From an uncultured Flaviramulus sp. (lineage in GTDB: Bacteria; Bacteroidota; Bacteroidia; Flavobacteriales; Flavobacteriaceae): a stretch of DNA of 64,000 nucleotides. Location: contig CANMUP010000008.1 in assembly GCA_947501105.1 (NCBI GenBank), positions 1 to 64,000 of the forward strand. The letters are read 5' to 3'. The notes beneath the pieces were generated by a model, which did no database searches, was not told where the DNA came from, and saw only the letters and a list, made by a program, of their open reading frames with translations. A program made the translations under genes and the position numbers. Positions 63,903 to 64,000 of this stretch are shown here, one piece after another. The stretch's first letter is position 1; every line of letters starts with the position of its first letter.

Positions 63903-64000
63903 ATGCGTAAACTAAAACTTATTTGGGATTTTCGTGGCCCTGATGCTTTAAAAATTGCTGAGCATCATGAAATACATTTAAAAGACTTTATCCGCTTAGA
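63903..64000 (+). CDS. Start of an unidentified gene (3' truncated by the window)
   Basis: An ATG at 63903 opens a frame that stays open to the window end (32 codons), beginning MRKLKLIWDFRGPDALKIAE and continuing HHEIHLKDFIRL. This N-terminus resembles a small uncharacterised protein family I remember from flavobacteria, but I cannot name it. It is divergent from the PPIase operon; the 147-base gap between them holds an imperfect -7 box (TACATTTA, 63870-63877). Confidence 0.55.
   Translation, partial: MRKLKLIWDFRGPDALKIAEHHEIHLKDFIRL

Noticed and set aside
1-64000. tRNA, rRNA or CRISPR features
   Set aside because: The gaps between genes were read for cloverleaf arms, regular direct repeats and conserved rRNA segments; none was found. 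Very divergent small RNAs could be missed by eye.

Overview
The window is AT-rich bacterial chromosome that reads as a member of the Bacteroidota, most likely a marine-type Flavobacteriaceae. The evidence is: surface proteins ending in type IX secretion (T9SS type A) sorting tails, an Oar-like TonB-dependent receptor, many signal peptides ending in FSQ or AQ, Bacteroidota-type promoters (TTG/TTTG, about 20 nt, TAnnTTTG) in place of sigma70 boxes, A-rich leaders without strong Shine-Dalgarno sequences, and flavobacterial gene neighbourhoods (hisS with DUF6495; rpsF-rpsR-rplI beside a LytTR regulator and priA; rdgB-rel-fur-purA; tandem DUF368 with aroE and DUF349). No rRNA, tRNA, CRISPR array or transposase gene was recognised.

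Layout. 1-10.4 kb: the end of a MopE-motif T9SS protein and two large related T9SS adhesin-like proteins (2013 and 1087 aa) with matching leaders and terminators. 10.4-17.9 kb: hisS, a DUF6495 gene, the TonB-dependent receptor, the S6/S18/L9 operon and a divergent LytTR response regulator. 17.9-22.8 kb: priA, yihY-like, nadC, rlmH. 22.8-28.1 kb: a TetR-controlled export cassette (RND/MMPL transporter, periplasmic LolA-like protein, outer-membrane barrel) with visible operator candidates. 28.2-33.0 kb: a secreted jelly-roll protein divergent from a membrane-tethered HTH-like protein, then YjbR-like, hpf and an acyl-CoA ligase. 33.1-37.8 kb: rdgB, rel, fur, purA. 37.8-42.0 kb: an accessory-looking stretch (7TM-AraC regulator, an unknown lipoprotein with an unknown cytosolic partner, an M28 peptidase). 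42.0-52.3 kb: OstA-like, class III aminotransferase, TPR protein, two DUF368 proteins, aroE, DUF349 protein, mazG. 52.4-54.1 kb: a small cassette (WYL regulator plus DUF4345 membrane protein) flanked by nested inverted repeats, followed by a strongly structured non-coding element. 54.1-64 kb: aconitase, a LIC_10190-type membrane protein, an operon of three SurA/PpiC-type proteins with a MoxR ATPase and a GldL-like small protein, and the start of one more gene.

How it fits together. Much of the window concerns the cell envelope: surface display (T9SS proteins), outer-membrane biogenesis (OstA-like, SurA/PpiC chaperones, LolA-like), undecaprenyl-phosphate recycling (DUF368) and regulated export (RND cassette). 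This is interleaved with housekeeping genes. The parts least explained by known families are the inverted-repeat cassette with its neighbouring structured RNA-like element, the lipoprotein/partner pair, and the membrane-tethered regulator facing a secreted jelly-roll protein.
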